Source: an uncultured Corynebacterium sp. (GTDB taxonomy: Bacteria; Actinomycetota; Actinomycetes; Mycobacteriales; Mycobacteriaceae). Taken from it: DNA of 49,696 bases. Under the pieces are notes generated by a model that made no database searches, was not told the DNA's origin, and was given only the letters and a program-made list of their open reading frames with translations. Both the position numbers and the translations under genes were made by a program. Positions 39,089-47,751 of the stretch are shown in pieces (position 1 is the first letter of the stretch; each line of letters begins with the position of its first letter). The stretch covers positions 1-49,696 of the forward strand of contig NZ_CALUCS010000017.1 of assembly GCF_943914615.1 (NCBI RefSeq), written 5' to 3'.

Positions 39089-42000
39089 CTAGTCCGAGAA
39101 CTTCATCGGCCCGTTGTACCAGAGCCCAGAGCGCTTATTCGTCTCTGTATCCAGCTTCACCGGCTTCGGCTTATCGCCGTTCGCATTCGGGAACGGAGTC
39201 AGTTTGTCCAGCACACCCCAGTCCCGCTGCCAGTCGTCCTTCAAGTAGGTCGGCACTTCCTCAGCCTCCGAGGTCATCTGCACCAGTCCGTAGGAGCCGC
39301 CGCCGGAGTAGTCCATCACCGGCGTGTGGTTGCTGCGCACGTCGTGGTCAGGTGAGATGCGGTATTCAGCGGCTTCTGCCACGCCCGCCCAGTGGTCGTA
39401 TGGCTTCTGGCACGGGAATTGGAACGCGATCGTCCAGTCCAGCAACGTCGGCGCTTCGGAACCGACGTAGTCGTTCAGCGACTCCATTTCCGGAGCGCGC
39501 GGCGGCGTGATCGCAATCCACTGTGCGGGGGTCAGGTTCGGATCGTTCGCCACGATGCGCACAGAATCCGCATCTTTCGGCACCTGATCCATTGGAATGC
39601 GCAGGTTACGCCACTCGGGCGCGTAGCCCGGATCCAGCGGGATCTGCTCGCCAAGAACTTCAAAGTCTTCGGCCTTCTTGGAGCCACCAGACTTGCCGAA
39701 CTCTACCTTGATCTCCTGGCCGTACTTGAAGATGCCGTCCATGTCGAGGTGTCCGACCTGTCCGGCCACGCTGAATACCAGCAGTGGCAGTCCTTCGCGG
39801 TCCTCCGGCAGGCTGTACCAGCTGGTCGTGGTGTTCGCAGGCGTCTGCAGTCCTTCAGTGAACGAGCCCACCACAGGCACCTTGTTTGTATCGATGCCGA
39901 ACGGCAACACAGCGTAGGATCCGTTCACACCCTTGGTGGCCTTCAGGCCGCCGGTGGTGCCGGATGCGTCGCTGCCGGTATCGTTGCTCTTCTCGTCGGT
40001 GGTTTCGTCCGTTGTCTTTTTTTGTGACGCCGCAGCCTGCGTGTCGTCACTTTCAGAGGAAGAGCTCGTGTCTTCGGAACTGGAATCCTCGTTGCGGAAC
40101 TGGTCGGCGGAGGCCACGCTCGATTGGGAGTCCCCGGAGGACTTGGAGTCGATCTTCGCGGGGATGTTGTTCGGCTCGAAGCCGCGGCCACCACCGCTGG
40201 TCAGGGAGTCCTTCAGCGAGCTGCCGTCGGCGGGCTCGAGGAAAGACTCATTGGTGTTGGTCTCCACCAGTACGTCCGCGGCTTGGTTGCAGCTTTGGCC
40301 CGTGAGAGCCATGGTGTTGCCCTTGCCCACGGAGTAGGCGGGCCACTGGCTGACCATGCCCTTCGTCAGGGAAGCCAGAGTAAACACGACCGTGAAAGCC
40401 GTCAGCACGGCGATCGGTGCGGCCGTCAGGCCGCGGAACTGGTGGAGCTTCCTGCTCTCGGCCAGCTGCAGATCGGCCACTTCAGATTCAGTGGTGGCAC
40501 GGGCGCGTTTGGCGTCAGCAAGAAATCCAACGATTACACCCCAGAAAAGAACCACAACAGATACCGCCAGCATCACGGTACTTGCGGTAGTGCCGGAGAG
40601 CTGCACCGGCTTATCCCACCACGGCACACCGTAGGAGGACAGGTACCACCAACCGTTCGGGCCAGCGAGGGTGAAGGCGAACAGCATCAGGGTAGAGCCC
40701 AGGAACAGCAGCTGGTTGCGCCTGGTCTGCAGTGCGAAGCGCGAGGCGGCAACGGCTGCTAGGGCCGTCAGTGCGGCGCCAATACCCGCGAATACGCCGA
40801 AGTGGTGGGTCCACTTGGTGGGCGTGAACGTCATGAAGAACAGGGTGCCCAGCGTGATCAACAGCAGGCGGGTAGACGGAGCCTTCGCCGCGCCGGTAAT
40901 GCGCCCGTTGCGCAGCATGGCCGCCACGACGATGCCGATGCAGAAGAACAGCATGACCATGGTGAAGCGGCGCGGGAAGCTGCCGTCGACAGTCTGCTCC
41001 ATGAGGGCCTCGTAGCGACGGAACTCCTCGAACCACTGCATCGACGGGCCGATCTCGCCTCGCAACTTGATGGCCTCGGTGACGGTACGCAGCGTCTGGT
41101 CTGCGAACACGGCGGTGAGGATCGCGGTGCCAGCAGCCAAAAACGGTGCGATCTGCGCCATGATGGCGGCGATGACCGTCTTCTTCGGAGCACCCTTCGG
41201 CGCGCCCAGCAGAGGCAGGCGGCGAGTGAGAATGCGGATCAGCGCGCCCAGAGAAGCCAGCAGGGCAGCGACGGCCATCAGGCCAGTCGGGCCCGCACCC
41301 AGTGCCAGGGTGGCGATGATCGTACCGACCGCGGCGGGCAGCAAGCGGTGGGTGGCGATGGCGCGCTCAAAGGAGACCCAGGCAAGCAGGGAGAGTACGG
41401 CGATGATCGGCTCCGGGCGCGTGCCGTTGTTGAAGGTCATCCAGAACAGCAGGAACGTCGCCGCCATAGTCCAGTGGGCGACTTGGCGCTGGTTGATCCT
41501 AGCGCCGAGGCGCGGCATGACCTCTCGGGAGAGGACCAGCCACGTGACAATGCCTGCGATCAAGGAGGGCAGACGCATCCAGATGGATGCGGAGGTAACC
41601 TGCGTCATCAGCGCCAGCAAGTCGTAGAACGGCGAGCCGAAGGGGGATTCCGGTACGCCGAACCAGCGGTAGTAGTTGGCCATGTAGCCGGACTCGCGGG
41701 AGACCTCGGCCATAGTCAGCAGGTAGCCGTCATCCGAGGTGTTGGCGCCGACGAAGTACCAGGCCAGCAGAATGAAGCCGACTACGCCGTCGAGCAGTCG
41801 GGGCTTCCACCAGTTGCGGTGGAACAGGCGGCGGGACGTGGTCCGCTTGTCGAGGATATCGATGCGGTACAGGCAGAACAGGGCGATCGCGGTGGCGATG
41901 ATGCCTACGAAGATAGCCAGGTACTTAATGGCCGACGGGGAAGAGGTGAAGCGTGAATCGACGGTGACGTGTGCCTGGAAGCCCGCGTCGATGGTGCTGT

Positions 42001-42553
42001 TGGAGTTCTTCTCCGTGTTCTTGATGTCCGTGTAGATGCCGGTGAGGGCGGGGCGGACGTCGGCATCGATGGTGGAATCCAACGCGTAGTCCAGGTGCTT
42101 GTCTGCGTCCGGAACCCAGGCGCGGGTGGATTCGTAGTTCGAGGTGATGCGCAGTTGCGCGTCGTCCGGCAGCTTCTGCAGAGCGTCCTTGTTAATGGAC
42201 AGCGGAACGACGTTGCGCACGACTACGTCCAGGCTGTCGTCAGTGGAGCGGACGAACATGCCGCGAAGGGTGGCCTCCGTGGATTCTGGCGGGAGGGTGG
42301 ACAGGACATTTGTCGCATCTTCATCCAGGTTGCGGACTTCCTGGATGGGAACCGTGATGTCTACGTCTTGCGGGACGTAGGAGATCAGGGGCGCCTGGAC
42401 GGAAGTGAGTTCATCGTCCTGAGGCCAGTTGAACGAGGACTGTACCTGGTTTACAGGCAGGAAAGGCAAAGAAAGGAACATCACCATGCCGATGAGGCCG
42501 GAGATGATGGACGCTAACTTTAGTTTCCCTGTTGGCTGCTGAACTTTAGACAC
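39089..42553 (-). CDS. emb: Arabinosyltransferase Emb (arabinogalactan synthesis)
   Basis: 1154 residues. This GT-C membrane enzyme extends the arabinan of arabinogalactan from decaprenyl-phospho-arabinose and is the ethambutol target. After a first helix there is a periplasmic domain (about 35-205), then a dozen or so helices; the catalytic Asp-Asp is in NTSDDGYLLTMAEV. The exported C-terminal carbohydrate-binding part (about 760-1154) is interrupted by a Ser/Asp/Glu/Thr-rich insertion (about 815-890), where a dispersed motif copy encodes AASQKKT. The start is a GTG at 42553 a few bases after TACAAT. Corynebacteria usually have a single emb, hence no letter suffix. Confidence 0.95.
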   Translation of the reverse strand: MSKVQQPTGKLKLASIISGLIGMVMFLSLPFLPVNQVQSSFNWPQDDELTSVQAPLISYVPQDVDITVPIQEVRNLDEDATNVLSTLPPESTEATLRGMFVRSTDDSLDVVVRNVVPLSINKDALQKLPDDAQLRITSNYESTRAWVPDADKHLDYALDSTIDADVRPALTGIYTDIKNTEKNSNSTIDAGFQAHVTVDSRFTSSPSAIKYLAIFVGIIATAIALFCLYRIDILDKRTTSRRLFHRNWWKPRLLDGVVGFILLAWYFVGANTSDDGYLLTMAEVSRESGYMANYYRWFGVPESPFGSPFYDLLALMTQVTSASIWMRLPSLIAGIVTWLVLSREVMPRLGARINQRQVAHWTMAATFLLFWMTFNNGTRPEPIIAVLSLLAWVSFERAIATHRLLPAAVGTIIATLALGAGPTGLMAVAALLASLGALIRILTRRLPLLGAPKGAPKKTVIAAIMAQIAPFLAAGTAILTAVFADQTLRTVTEAIKLRGEIGPSMQWFEEFRRYEALMEQTVDGSFPRRFTMVMLFFCIGIVVAAMLRNGRITGAAKAPSTRLLLITLGTLFFMTFTPTKWTHHFGVFAGIGAALTALAAVAASRFALQTRRNQLLFLGSTLMLFAFTLAGPNGWWYLSSYGVPWWDKPVQLSGTTASTVMLAVSVVVLFWGVIVGFLADAKRARATTESEVADLQLAESRKLHQFRGLTAAPIAVLTAFTVVFTLASLTKGMVSQWPAYSVGKGNTMALTGQSCNQAADVLVETNTNESFLEPADGSSLKDSLTSGGGRGFEPNNIPAKIDSKSSGDSQSSVASADQFRNEDSSSEDTSSSSESDDTQAAASQKKTTDETTDEKSNDTGSDASGTTGGLKATKGVNGSYAVLPFGIDTNKVPVVGSFTEGLQTPANTTTSWYSLPEDREGLPLLVFSVAGQVGHLDMDGIFKYGQEIKVEFGKSGGSKKAEDFEVLGEQIPLDPGYAPEWRNLRIPMDQVPKDADSVRIVANDPNLTPAQWIAITPPRAPEMESLNDYVGSEAPTLLDWTIAFQFPCQKPYDHWAGVAEAAEYRISPDHDVRSNHTPVMDYSGGGSYGLVQMTSEAEEVPTYLKDDWQRDWGVLDKLTPFPNANGDKPKPVKLDTETNKRSGLWYNGPMKFSD
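40013..40033 (+). repeat. Dispersed GACGCC motif, copy 16
   Basis: TGTCTTTTTTTGTGACGCCG in the low-complexity insertion of emb; in the gene direction AASQKKT. Confidence 0.65.
40511..40527 (-). repeat. Dispersed GACGCC motif, copy 17
   Basis: Plus strand GGCGTCAGCAAGAAATC in emb, in the cytoplasmic loop before the last helices (LADAKRA). Confidence 0.5.
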
Positions 42554-42561
42554 AACAGGTA

Positions 42562-42567
42562 ATTGTA
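42562..42567 (-). promoter_or_regulatory. Candidate -10 box of emb
   Basis: TACAAT on the minus strand, eight bases before the GTG start of emb; suggests emb has its own leaderless transcript in addition to any read-through from aftA. No convincing -35 box. Confidence 0.4.
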
Positions 42568-42642
42568 GGCTACGGCCGGGCTAACACAGAACTCAATTAG
42601 CCTATTCGCCGGGATTCCTGTTAATTCCTGTTACTCAGGGAG

Positions 42643-42660
42643 CTTTTTGTGACGCCACCT
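42643..42660 (+). repeat. Dispersed GACGCC motif, copy 18
   Basis: CTTTTTGTGACGCCACCT in the aftA-emb gap; a strong copy. Confidence 0.65.
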
Positions 42661-42709
42661 ACAGTGTGCGCAGCGTCAGGGATCCGCTGGTGCGCGCGGC
42701 TCCGTTATC

Positions 42710-42769
42710 TAGCGCTGGGTTGCTCAGCGCTAGGTGATTCAGCGCTGGGTGACTCAGCGCTGGCGCACC
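42710..42769. repeat. Four 15-bp tandem repeats at the aftA stop
   Basis: Units TAGCGCTGGGTTGCT, CAGCGCTAGGTGATT, CAGCGCTGGGTGACT and CAGCGCTGGCGCACC at 42710, 42725, 42740 and 42755. The aftA stop codon (42754-42756) spans the junction of the last two units. Because the period is a multiple of three, further in-frame stops recur in the next units. Confidence 0.8.
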
Positions 42770-44790
42770 GCGATGACAAACGGCCCGACTTGGTGCAGAT
42801 TCCACCCCTCGGAGAACGCGGAGGCGTCGAAGTGGATCGCGCGGAACCGTACATTCGGTTGGCTGGGGTAGATGTCATCTGCCACCAAGTAGGTAAATGT
42901 GCCGTCGTCGTCAGTGCTGTCCGCGCTGCTATCGGCAGAATCCAACTGTCCGCGCATGAGTAGCGCGTCGGGAGCCTGCCATCCGTTTGCCTTCTCTGCG
43001 TTGTCCATCGCAGCCAGCAGATCCTTGGGATCCGTGATTTTGCTCCAGCCCTCGATCTCCTCGTTACGGCGAGCGAAATCACCCAACGGGTTGGCATAGT
43101 GCGAGGTAAAGGCTTGGTAGCCGTGGTACGGGTAGTAAGCCATGAAGCTCTTCTCGTCCGTGAGTAGAACCTTGCCAGACCGGCCACCGAGCTCCTCGGA
43201 GAGCACTTCGTCGACCTGCGAGTAGTACACGGCGGAATCGCCTGGAAGCTTGTCCGCGCGTTTTCCTTCGCCGTCTGTATCGGTGTAGGCCGTGTCGATG
43301 TGGCTTTCGTGTTCGTGGGGGATCTGCGTTGCATAGTGAATGCCACAAACTGCCATCACGATAGCTATCACGCGGCTGATCAGCACGCCATTCTCAGGCT
43401 TGCGCCCCGCCGCGGCCATGAGCTGCGGAGCGTACACCAGCCGCCAATCAGCAAGGGCCAGTACGCCTGAAACGGCGAGGATAATGCTGATTGGCACGGC
43501 CACGCGGAAGCCCAGCAGGGTGGTGCCGAAGACAGTCATCAGCAGCGATAGAATCACCCATGCGTAGCAGACGACAAGGCCGAGCGTCAGGGCGCGAACG
43601 TCGCCGTCTTTGCGGCGGAATACCATCCAGATCAACGCGATGATGGAGAGGATACCGATGGCCGCGGACTCAAAGAACGGGGTGGGCACCTGGGTAGCGA
43701 CTTCGGGCAGATAGTGCTGTGCGGTGCTGGTGGAGCCATGAGGCTGGGTGACTAGGCTCCATAGGTACGGCGCCCAGCCCAGCAGGGCGATGGCGATGGA
43801 GCCTACGCCGATTGCCACAAGCCGGATCAGCGGCTTTGTGCCACGCACAGTTATCGCGCCGACTACTGCAACTACCACTACTGTCAGGGCCGAGATCGCG
43901 GTATACAGCGTGTAGAGGTTGGCCGAAAGCCCTAGGTAAATGATGGATCCCAGCAGCGCGACGCGCCCGCCGTGCAGCGCGCGCCGGGCAATAATAAACG
44001 CCGGGGCCATTCCCATGGCCACGATCGCCGCATAGGGCTCGTCGCCACCGACTGTCAGGGTAACCGCCGCGGTAACCAGTGCTAGGGCGCTGGCGATCGG
44101 CAGGGATCCGCAGATGCGCTGCCAGACCGGCACCAGCATGCTGGCGGCCATCGCCATCGTGATGAGTGCCCAGGGTTGCATCGCTACCCAGCCGGTCAGA
44201 CCGAAGGCGCGGGCAAACAATCCACCGCTGAAGAACCACAGGCCGGGGTAGAAGGATGGCTGGTCGATGTAGGCCATGTCCTCCCAGCCCAGCTGGTCGG
44301 TCATGCGGGTCAGGAATTGCGTGCGAAATGCCTGGTCTACGCTGATCCCGCCGAGGTAAAGCTGGGTTGCCGCCAGGGGGATTCCCAGTGCTGCCAGCAC
44401 TAGCATGGCAGGCGCGAGGTGCATGATTAACTGCAGTAGGACGGAGACCCATCCGCGTAGCGCTGGTCGCTGTGATCCCCGCGCACCCGCGCCCCGCGCA
44501 CTGGTAGTCTGCCCGCTGAGCATCCACTTCGCGGGATAGATCCACCAGTAGCAAGCCAGTCCGGTGAACACGATCAGGATGACTATGGCCGCTGTGGTCA
44601 GTCCGCGCAGCACGAAGCTATTTGTAAAGGCGGGGAAGTTCGTGTGCGCCATCAGGTACCACCCCAGGGCGGTTCCGGCGAATGCAAGCGCAGCGGTTGC
44701 TACGAGGCGCACGAGGGTCTGGCGGACGGACAGGGCGTCCTTGGTGAAGGGAACCGTCCGATCGGCCTGCGTGGCGGAACTTGAGCTCAT
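42754..44790 (-). CDS. aftA: Galactan 5-O-arabinofuranosyltransferase AftA
   Basis: 678 residues, GT-C membrane enzyme that places the first arabinose residues on galactan, priming the arabinan that Emb extends. Eleven or so helices occupy about 30-480, with an early periplasmic loop containing QLGWEDMAYIDQPSFYPGLWFFSGG; the exported C-terminal domain (about 490-678) has YYSQVDEVLSEELGGRSGKVLLTDEKSF and SHYANPLGDF, conserved in AftA. The start at 44790 (MSSSSATQ) is the second Met; 44808 is the alternative. It lies directly upstream of emb, the usual mycolata order, but separated by a 200-base gap with repeats. Confidence 0.93.
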   Translation of the reverse strand: MSSSSATQADRTVPFTKDALSVRQTLVRLVATAALAFAGTALGWYLMAHTNFPAFTNSFVLRGLTTAAIVILIVFTGLACYWWIYPAKWMLSGQTTSARGAGARGSQRPALRGWVSVLLQLIMHLAPAMLVLAALGIPLAATQLYLGGISVDQAFRTQFLTRMTDQLGWEDMAYIDQPSFYPGLWFFSGGLFARAFGLTGWVAMQPWALITMAMAASMLVPVWQRICGSLPIASALALVTAAVTLTVGGDEPYAAIVAMGMAPAFIIARRALHGGRVALLGSIIYLGLSANLYTLYTAISALTVVVVAVVGAITVRGTKPLIRLVAIGVGSIAIALLGWAPYLWSLVTQPHGSTSTAQHYLPEVATQVPTPFFESAAIGILSIIALIWMVFRRKDGDVRALTLGLVVCYAWVILSLLMTVFGTTLLGFRVAVPISIILAVSGVLALADWRLVYAPQLMAAAGRKPENGVLISRVIAIVMAVCGIHYATQIPHEHESHIDTAYTDTDGEGKRADKLPGDSAVYYSQVDEVLSEELGGRSGKVLLTDEKSFMAYYPYHGYQAFTSHYANPLGDFARRNEEIEGWSKITDPKDLLAAMDNAEKANGWQAPDALLMRGQLDSADSSADSTDDDGTFTYLVADDIYPSQPNVRFRAIHFDASAFSEGWNLHQVGPFVIAVRQR

Positions 44791-44872
44791 TGCTTCATTC
44801 TTGCACACGCCCCGGACAACCCCTGTCGTCCGAAGCCGTGTGCGCGGGTCGCGTCCGTCACGCCCCGCTCAG

Positions 44873-46258
44873 TCAGCGCAGCATGATTGCCCTAATCCCG
44901 GAGTGGAATCCGTCGCGCAGGCCCACGCGCTGTGTTTCGGAGAGCGTGTACTCGTGCAGAGTCTCGCAAGCAAACTGCAGCAGTGGCCGGTCGATCTCCG
45001 GGGGCAGCCCGCCGCCCGACAGCAGGTGGGCGTTGTCGCGCTGTTCCTCGTTCGCCACGTTGTCGTACCACCACACCGCGTATTGCTGGCCAATGTCAGA
45101 CGGGCTCTGCTCGCCCGCGGTCGCCCACACCTCGTTCGGCAGCGGCACGTAGCGGCTGCGCAGCTTGCGGTGGCGCGCCATCATGCCGGGGTTCGGACGC
45201 GGCTTCGGCTTGGGTGCTTCTGTTTCTTGTGCTTCTGCCGTCTTATTTTGTGACGCCGCCGTGCCCGGCTCGGCCGCCGCCTCAGCCGACGTACTGGGCT
45301 CCGTCGCTGCGGGTCGTACGCTGTCTGCATTTTGTGCAGCTTCGGCCGCATCCACCGCCTCAGCTGCAGTTTCCGTGGCGGGTTGGGTTGCCGGGGTTGG
45401 GGTGGCCTCCTGGTTCACGCTCGGATGGGTGGCGCCCCGGGAGGTAGCGGCTGGGCCACTGCGCACTGGTTCTGGAATCTGGGGAGTACCCGGAGTCTGT
45501 GGTTTGGCCGAGTCCGCGGGTCCGGTCGCGTCCGCATTGCCGACGGCGCCCTCCTTGGCTGTGTTTTCTCCGGCGGTGTCGTCTCCGTCGGAGCCATCTC
45601 CGGGAGCATCGGCGGCGGTGAGCACGCACGGACTCGAATCCGCCGGCTCTTCCGCATCGCCCAGGGGCTTGTCCTCGGGCTGTTCGGGTTGTTCGCCAGC
45701 TGGCAGGGGGCCTTCCAGTACTTGCAAGCGCATGGTGTCGCGGAAGTCTTCGCGCGGGTCCAAGATCGTGGTCGTATCGCAGGCGAAGCGTAGGGCGGAG
45801 GACATGGAATCCCAGCCGAAGCCATACAGGTGCACGCGGATGCCTGCGGCGACGGCCTCTTCAACACCGGGCAGCATGTCGGCGTCACCAGACACGAGCA
45901 CGATGTCGGATACCTGGCGCTTCATTGCGGCGATAACGATGTCGGCGACCAGGCGTGTATCCACTGCCTTCTGGGTGCGGCGGTCACCCCATTCGATCAG
46001 CTGCCCTGCGCGCAGCTGCACGCCTGGCTCGCTGCGCAGGGAGCGCTGGTAGCGGTGGGGGCCGGAATCGGGGATGCCGTCGTACCAAAACTGCCGGTGG
46101 ACGGGCTGTTTCAGTTGGTCCTGGATCATCTGGCCGAGGACCGCCACGACCTCCGGGAGGTCGATCTCTAACTGGGCGCGAGCCCCGGTGTCCCAGGAGT
46201 TATAAAAGCTCGCTAACAGGTAAGACGTGTCGACATAGACCTGAGTTCGTTCCAACAT
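44873..46258 (-). CDS. NYN-domain protein with conserved C-terminal domain
   Basis: 461 residues. The N-terminal ~165 form a NYN (LabA/DUF88-type) nuclease fold, related to PIN domains, with acidic positions in VYVDTSYLL, VDTRLVADIVIAA and SGDADMLPGVE. A Pro/Ala/Glu/Gln/Thr-rich linker (about 180-355) leads to a compact C-terminal domain (about 356-461, GMMARHRKLRSRYVPLPNEVW ... DGFHSGIRAIMLR) that could be a nucleic-acid-binding module but matches nothing I can name. NYN proteins usually cut RNA. A dispersed motif copy in the linker encodes AASQNKT, almost the peptide found in Emb. Divergent from the GntR gene. Confidence 0.82.
   Translation of the reverse strand: MLERTQVYVDTSYLLASFYNSWDTGARAQLEIDLPEVVAVLGQMIQDQLKQPVHRQFWYDGIPDSGPHRYQRSLRSEPGVQLRAGQLIEWGDRRTQKAVDTRLVADIVIAAMKRQVSDIVLVSGDADMLPGVEEAVAAGIRVHLYGFGWDSMSSALRFACDTTTILDPREDFRDTMRLQVLEGPLPAGEQPEQPEDKPLGDAEEPADSSPCVLTAADAPGDGSDGDDTAGENTAKEGAVGNADATGPADSAKPQTPGTPQIPEPVRSGPAATSRGATHPSVNQEATPTPATQPATETAAEAVDAAEAAQNADSVRPAATEPSTSAEAAAEPGTAASQNKTAEAQETEAPKPKPRPNPGMMARHRKLRSRYVPLPNEVWATAGEQSPSDIGQQYAVWWYDNVANEEQRDNAHLLSGGGLPPEIDRPLLQFACETLHEYTLSETQRVGLRDGFHSGIRAIMLR
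45241..45260 (+). repeat. Dispersed GACGCC motif, copy 19
   Basis: TCTTATTTTGTGACGCCGCC in the linker region of the NYN gene (AASQNKT in the gene direction). Confidence 0.65.
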
Positions 46259-46340
46259 TGTTCATTGCTCTTTTCGTTTCGTTCGTAACTAGTTCTTGCG
46301 TGTTCTTTCCCTCTAGCATGCCTGAAAACTTTGTTGTATG

Positions 46341-46370
46341 GTTAGTTACACAAGTAACCAACCAACTAAC
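46341..46370. promoter_or_regulatory. Candidate operator of the GntR regulator
   Basis: Nested inverted repeats: GTTAC-ACAA-GTAAC (46345-46358) inside GTTAGTT ... AACTAAC (46341-46347 and 46364-46370). They lie right after a TATGGT -10-like box (46337-46342), about 80 bases before the GntR start, as expected for autoregulation by a YtrA-type repressor. Confidence 0.55.
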
Positions 46371-46445
46371 TAAGTGTGTTGAGAATGCGCTGAAGCGCAG
46401 AACGCACTGGGAGCTTGTTAAGTCGCAGACCGAAGGAGGTGCCCC

Positions 46446-46820
46446 GTGAATGAATCGTCGACTCCGCTTTTTCAGCAGGTAGCAGACCTCATCGCGGATG
46501 CGATCGTGGATGGGTCGCTTCCTGAGGGCGAACGTGCGCCATCGACAAATGAACTCGCAGAATTTCACAGCATCAACCCCGCAACCGCCAGAAAAGGGTT
46601 GGCGCTGCTTGTCGATCAAGGCGTGTTGGCCAAGAGGCGCGGCGTGGGAATGTTCGTTGAGTACGGCGCCCGCGAGCGAATCCTGGCCCTGCGTAAAGAG
46701 GCTTTCGCCGCCAGCTATTTGGTTCCCCTCGTCGACGAGGCTGCCAAGTTGGGCATGAATCGCACACAGTTGAAAACCCTCATGGACAAAGTTGCAGAAA
46801 GTCGAGGACTCTACGAATGA
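46446..46820 (+). CDS. GntR-family regulator, YtrA type
   Basis: 124 residues. The winged helix-turn-helix is clear (PLFQQVADLIADAIVDGSLPEGERAPSTNELAEFHSINPATARKGLALLVDQGVLAKRRGVGMFV). Only a ~45-residue C-terminal helix pair follows, without an effector domain, which defines the YtrA subgroup. These regulators normally repress a downstream ABC transporter operon and respond to envelope stress or antibiotics. The GTG start has AAGGAGG. Its last four bases overlap the ATPase gene (ATGA). Confidence 0.92.
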   Translation: MNESSTPLFQQVADLIADAIVDGSLPEGERAPSTNELAEFHSINPATARKGLALLVDQGVLAKRRGVGMFVEYGARERILALRKEAFAASYLVPLVDEAAKLGMNRTQLKTLMDKVAESRGLYE

Positions 46821-47749
46821 TTGCCACTACGTATCCCGACGCAGCCTCTGGCGTCGCCCCCGACATCGAGCTGCGCGACGTTAGGCGCAAGCTCGGCTCC
46901 ACTCACGCCCTCGATGGCGTGACGGCGCACCTGCCAGGTGGCCGCGTCTATGGCCTTATTGGCCGCAACGGCGCTGGTAAGACCACTCTGCTGCGCACAA
47001 TTGCCGGACAACTGCGCGCCAAGGGCGAGGTCCTTATTGGCGGTCAGCCGGTGTACGACAACACGGAAGTGCTGAACAGCTTGATCCTGTCTGGTCCCGA
47101 TGTGCCGTGGCCCGCAGATATTAAGGTCAAGCAGTTACTCAGTGTGGTCGCCGCCCGGTGGGAGACCTGGGATCAGCGCTATGCGGACCAGCTCTGCGAA
47201 GACTTCGAGGTCGATACGCGCAAACCCCTGTCTAAACTCTCGCGCGGACAAAAGTCCCTGGTCTCGATCGTCATTGGTCTGGCTGCGCAGTGTCCCGTCA
47301 CCCTCCTCGATGAGCCCTATCTGGGCCTTGACGTGCAGAACCGCGAGCTGTTCTACAAGCATCTCTTGCAGGACGTGGAGCGTAATCCGCGCACCTTTAT
47401 CCTTTCGACCCACCACGTCGACGACGCTGCTCGCATCCTCGATTCCATCGTCCTCCTCGACAAGGGCCGCATTACGGGAGTCGGCACCCTCGACGCCATC
47501 ACCGAACGCATCGCGGTCCTCTCTGGTTCCGCCGCGGCCGTCGAAGCCACACTCGGAGAGGTTGGGGCTACTGGTTCTGTTCTTAATGACGCCACGTCCT
47601 CCGGCCTACGCCGGGTAGTCCTAGATACTCACGGGCTGGAAACCGATAGCGTGCAGGACCTCGCCGCACGCATTGAGGGCAGTGGAGTGCGTGTGAGCAG
47701 CGCGGACCTAGAGCAGGCGGTGCTAGCGCTGACCGGAAGGGAGTTCTAG
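46817..47749 (+). CDS. ABC transporter ATP-binding protein
   Basis: 310 residues. Walker A GRNGAGKTTLL, signature LSRGQKSL, Walker B VTLLDEPYLGLD and the switch His in STHHVDD are all present. The ~80-residue C-terminal extension after the switch is typical of exporter-type ATPases of the YtrB/BcrA kind. It is translated from an ATGA overlap with the regulator gene and is followed two bases later by the permease gene, so the three form one operon. Export of a peptide antibiotic, or a response to one, is a family-based guess. One dispersed motif copy lies in the extension (VLNDATS). Confidence 0.92.
   Translation: MIATTYPDAASGVAPDIELRDVRRKLGSTHALDGVTAHLPGGRVYGLIGRNGAGKTTLLRTIAGQLRAKGEVLIGGQPVYDNTEVLNSLILSGPDVPWPADIKVKQLLSVVAARWETWDQRYADQLCEDFEVDTRKPLSKLSRGQKSLVSIVIGLAAQCPVTLLDEPYLGLDVQNRELFYKHLLQDVERNPRTFILSTHHVDDAARILDSIVLLDKGRITGVGTLDAITERIAVLSGSAAAVEATLGEVGATGSVLNDATSSGLRRVVLDTHGLETDSVQDLAARIEGSGVRVSSADLEQAVLALTGREF
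47578..47595 (+). repeat. Dispersed GACGCC motif, copy 20
   Basis: TGTTCTTAATGACGCCAC in the ATPase gene (LNDAT), close to copy 11 in the LysE-type gene (INDAT). Confidence 0.6.
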
Positions 47750-47751
47750 CC

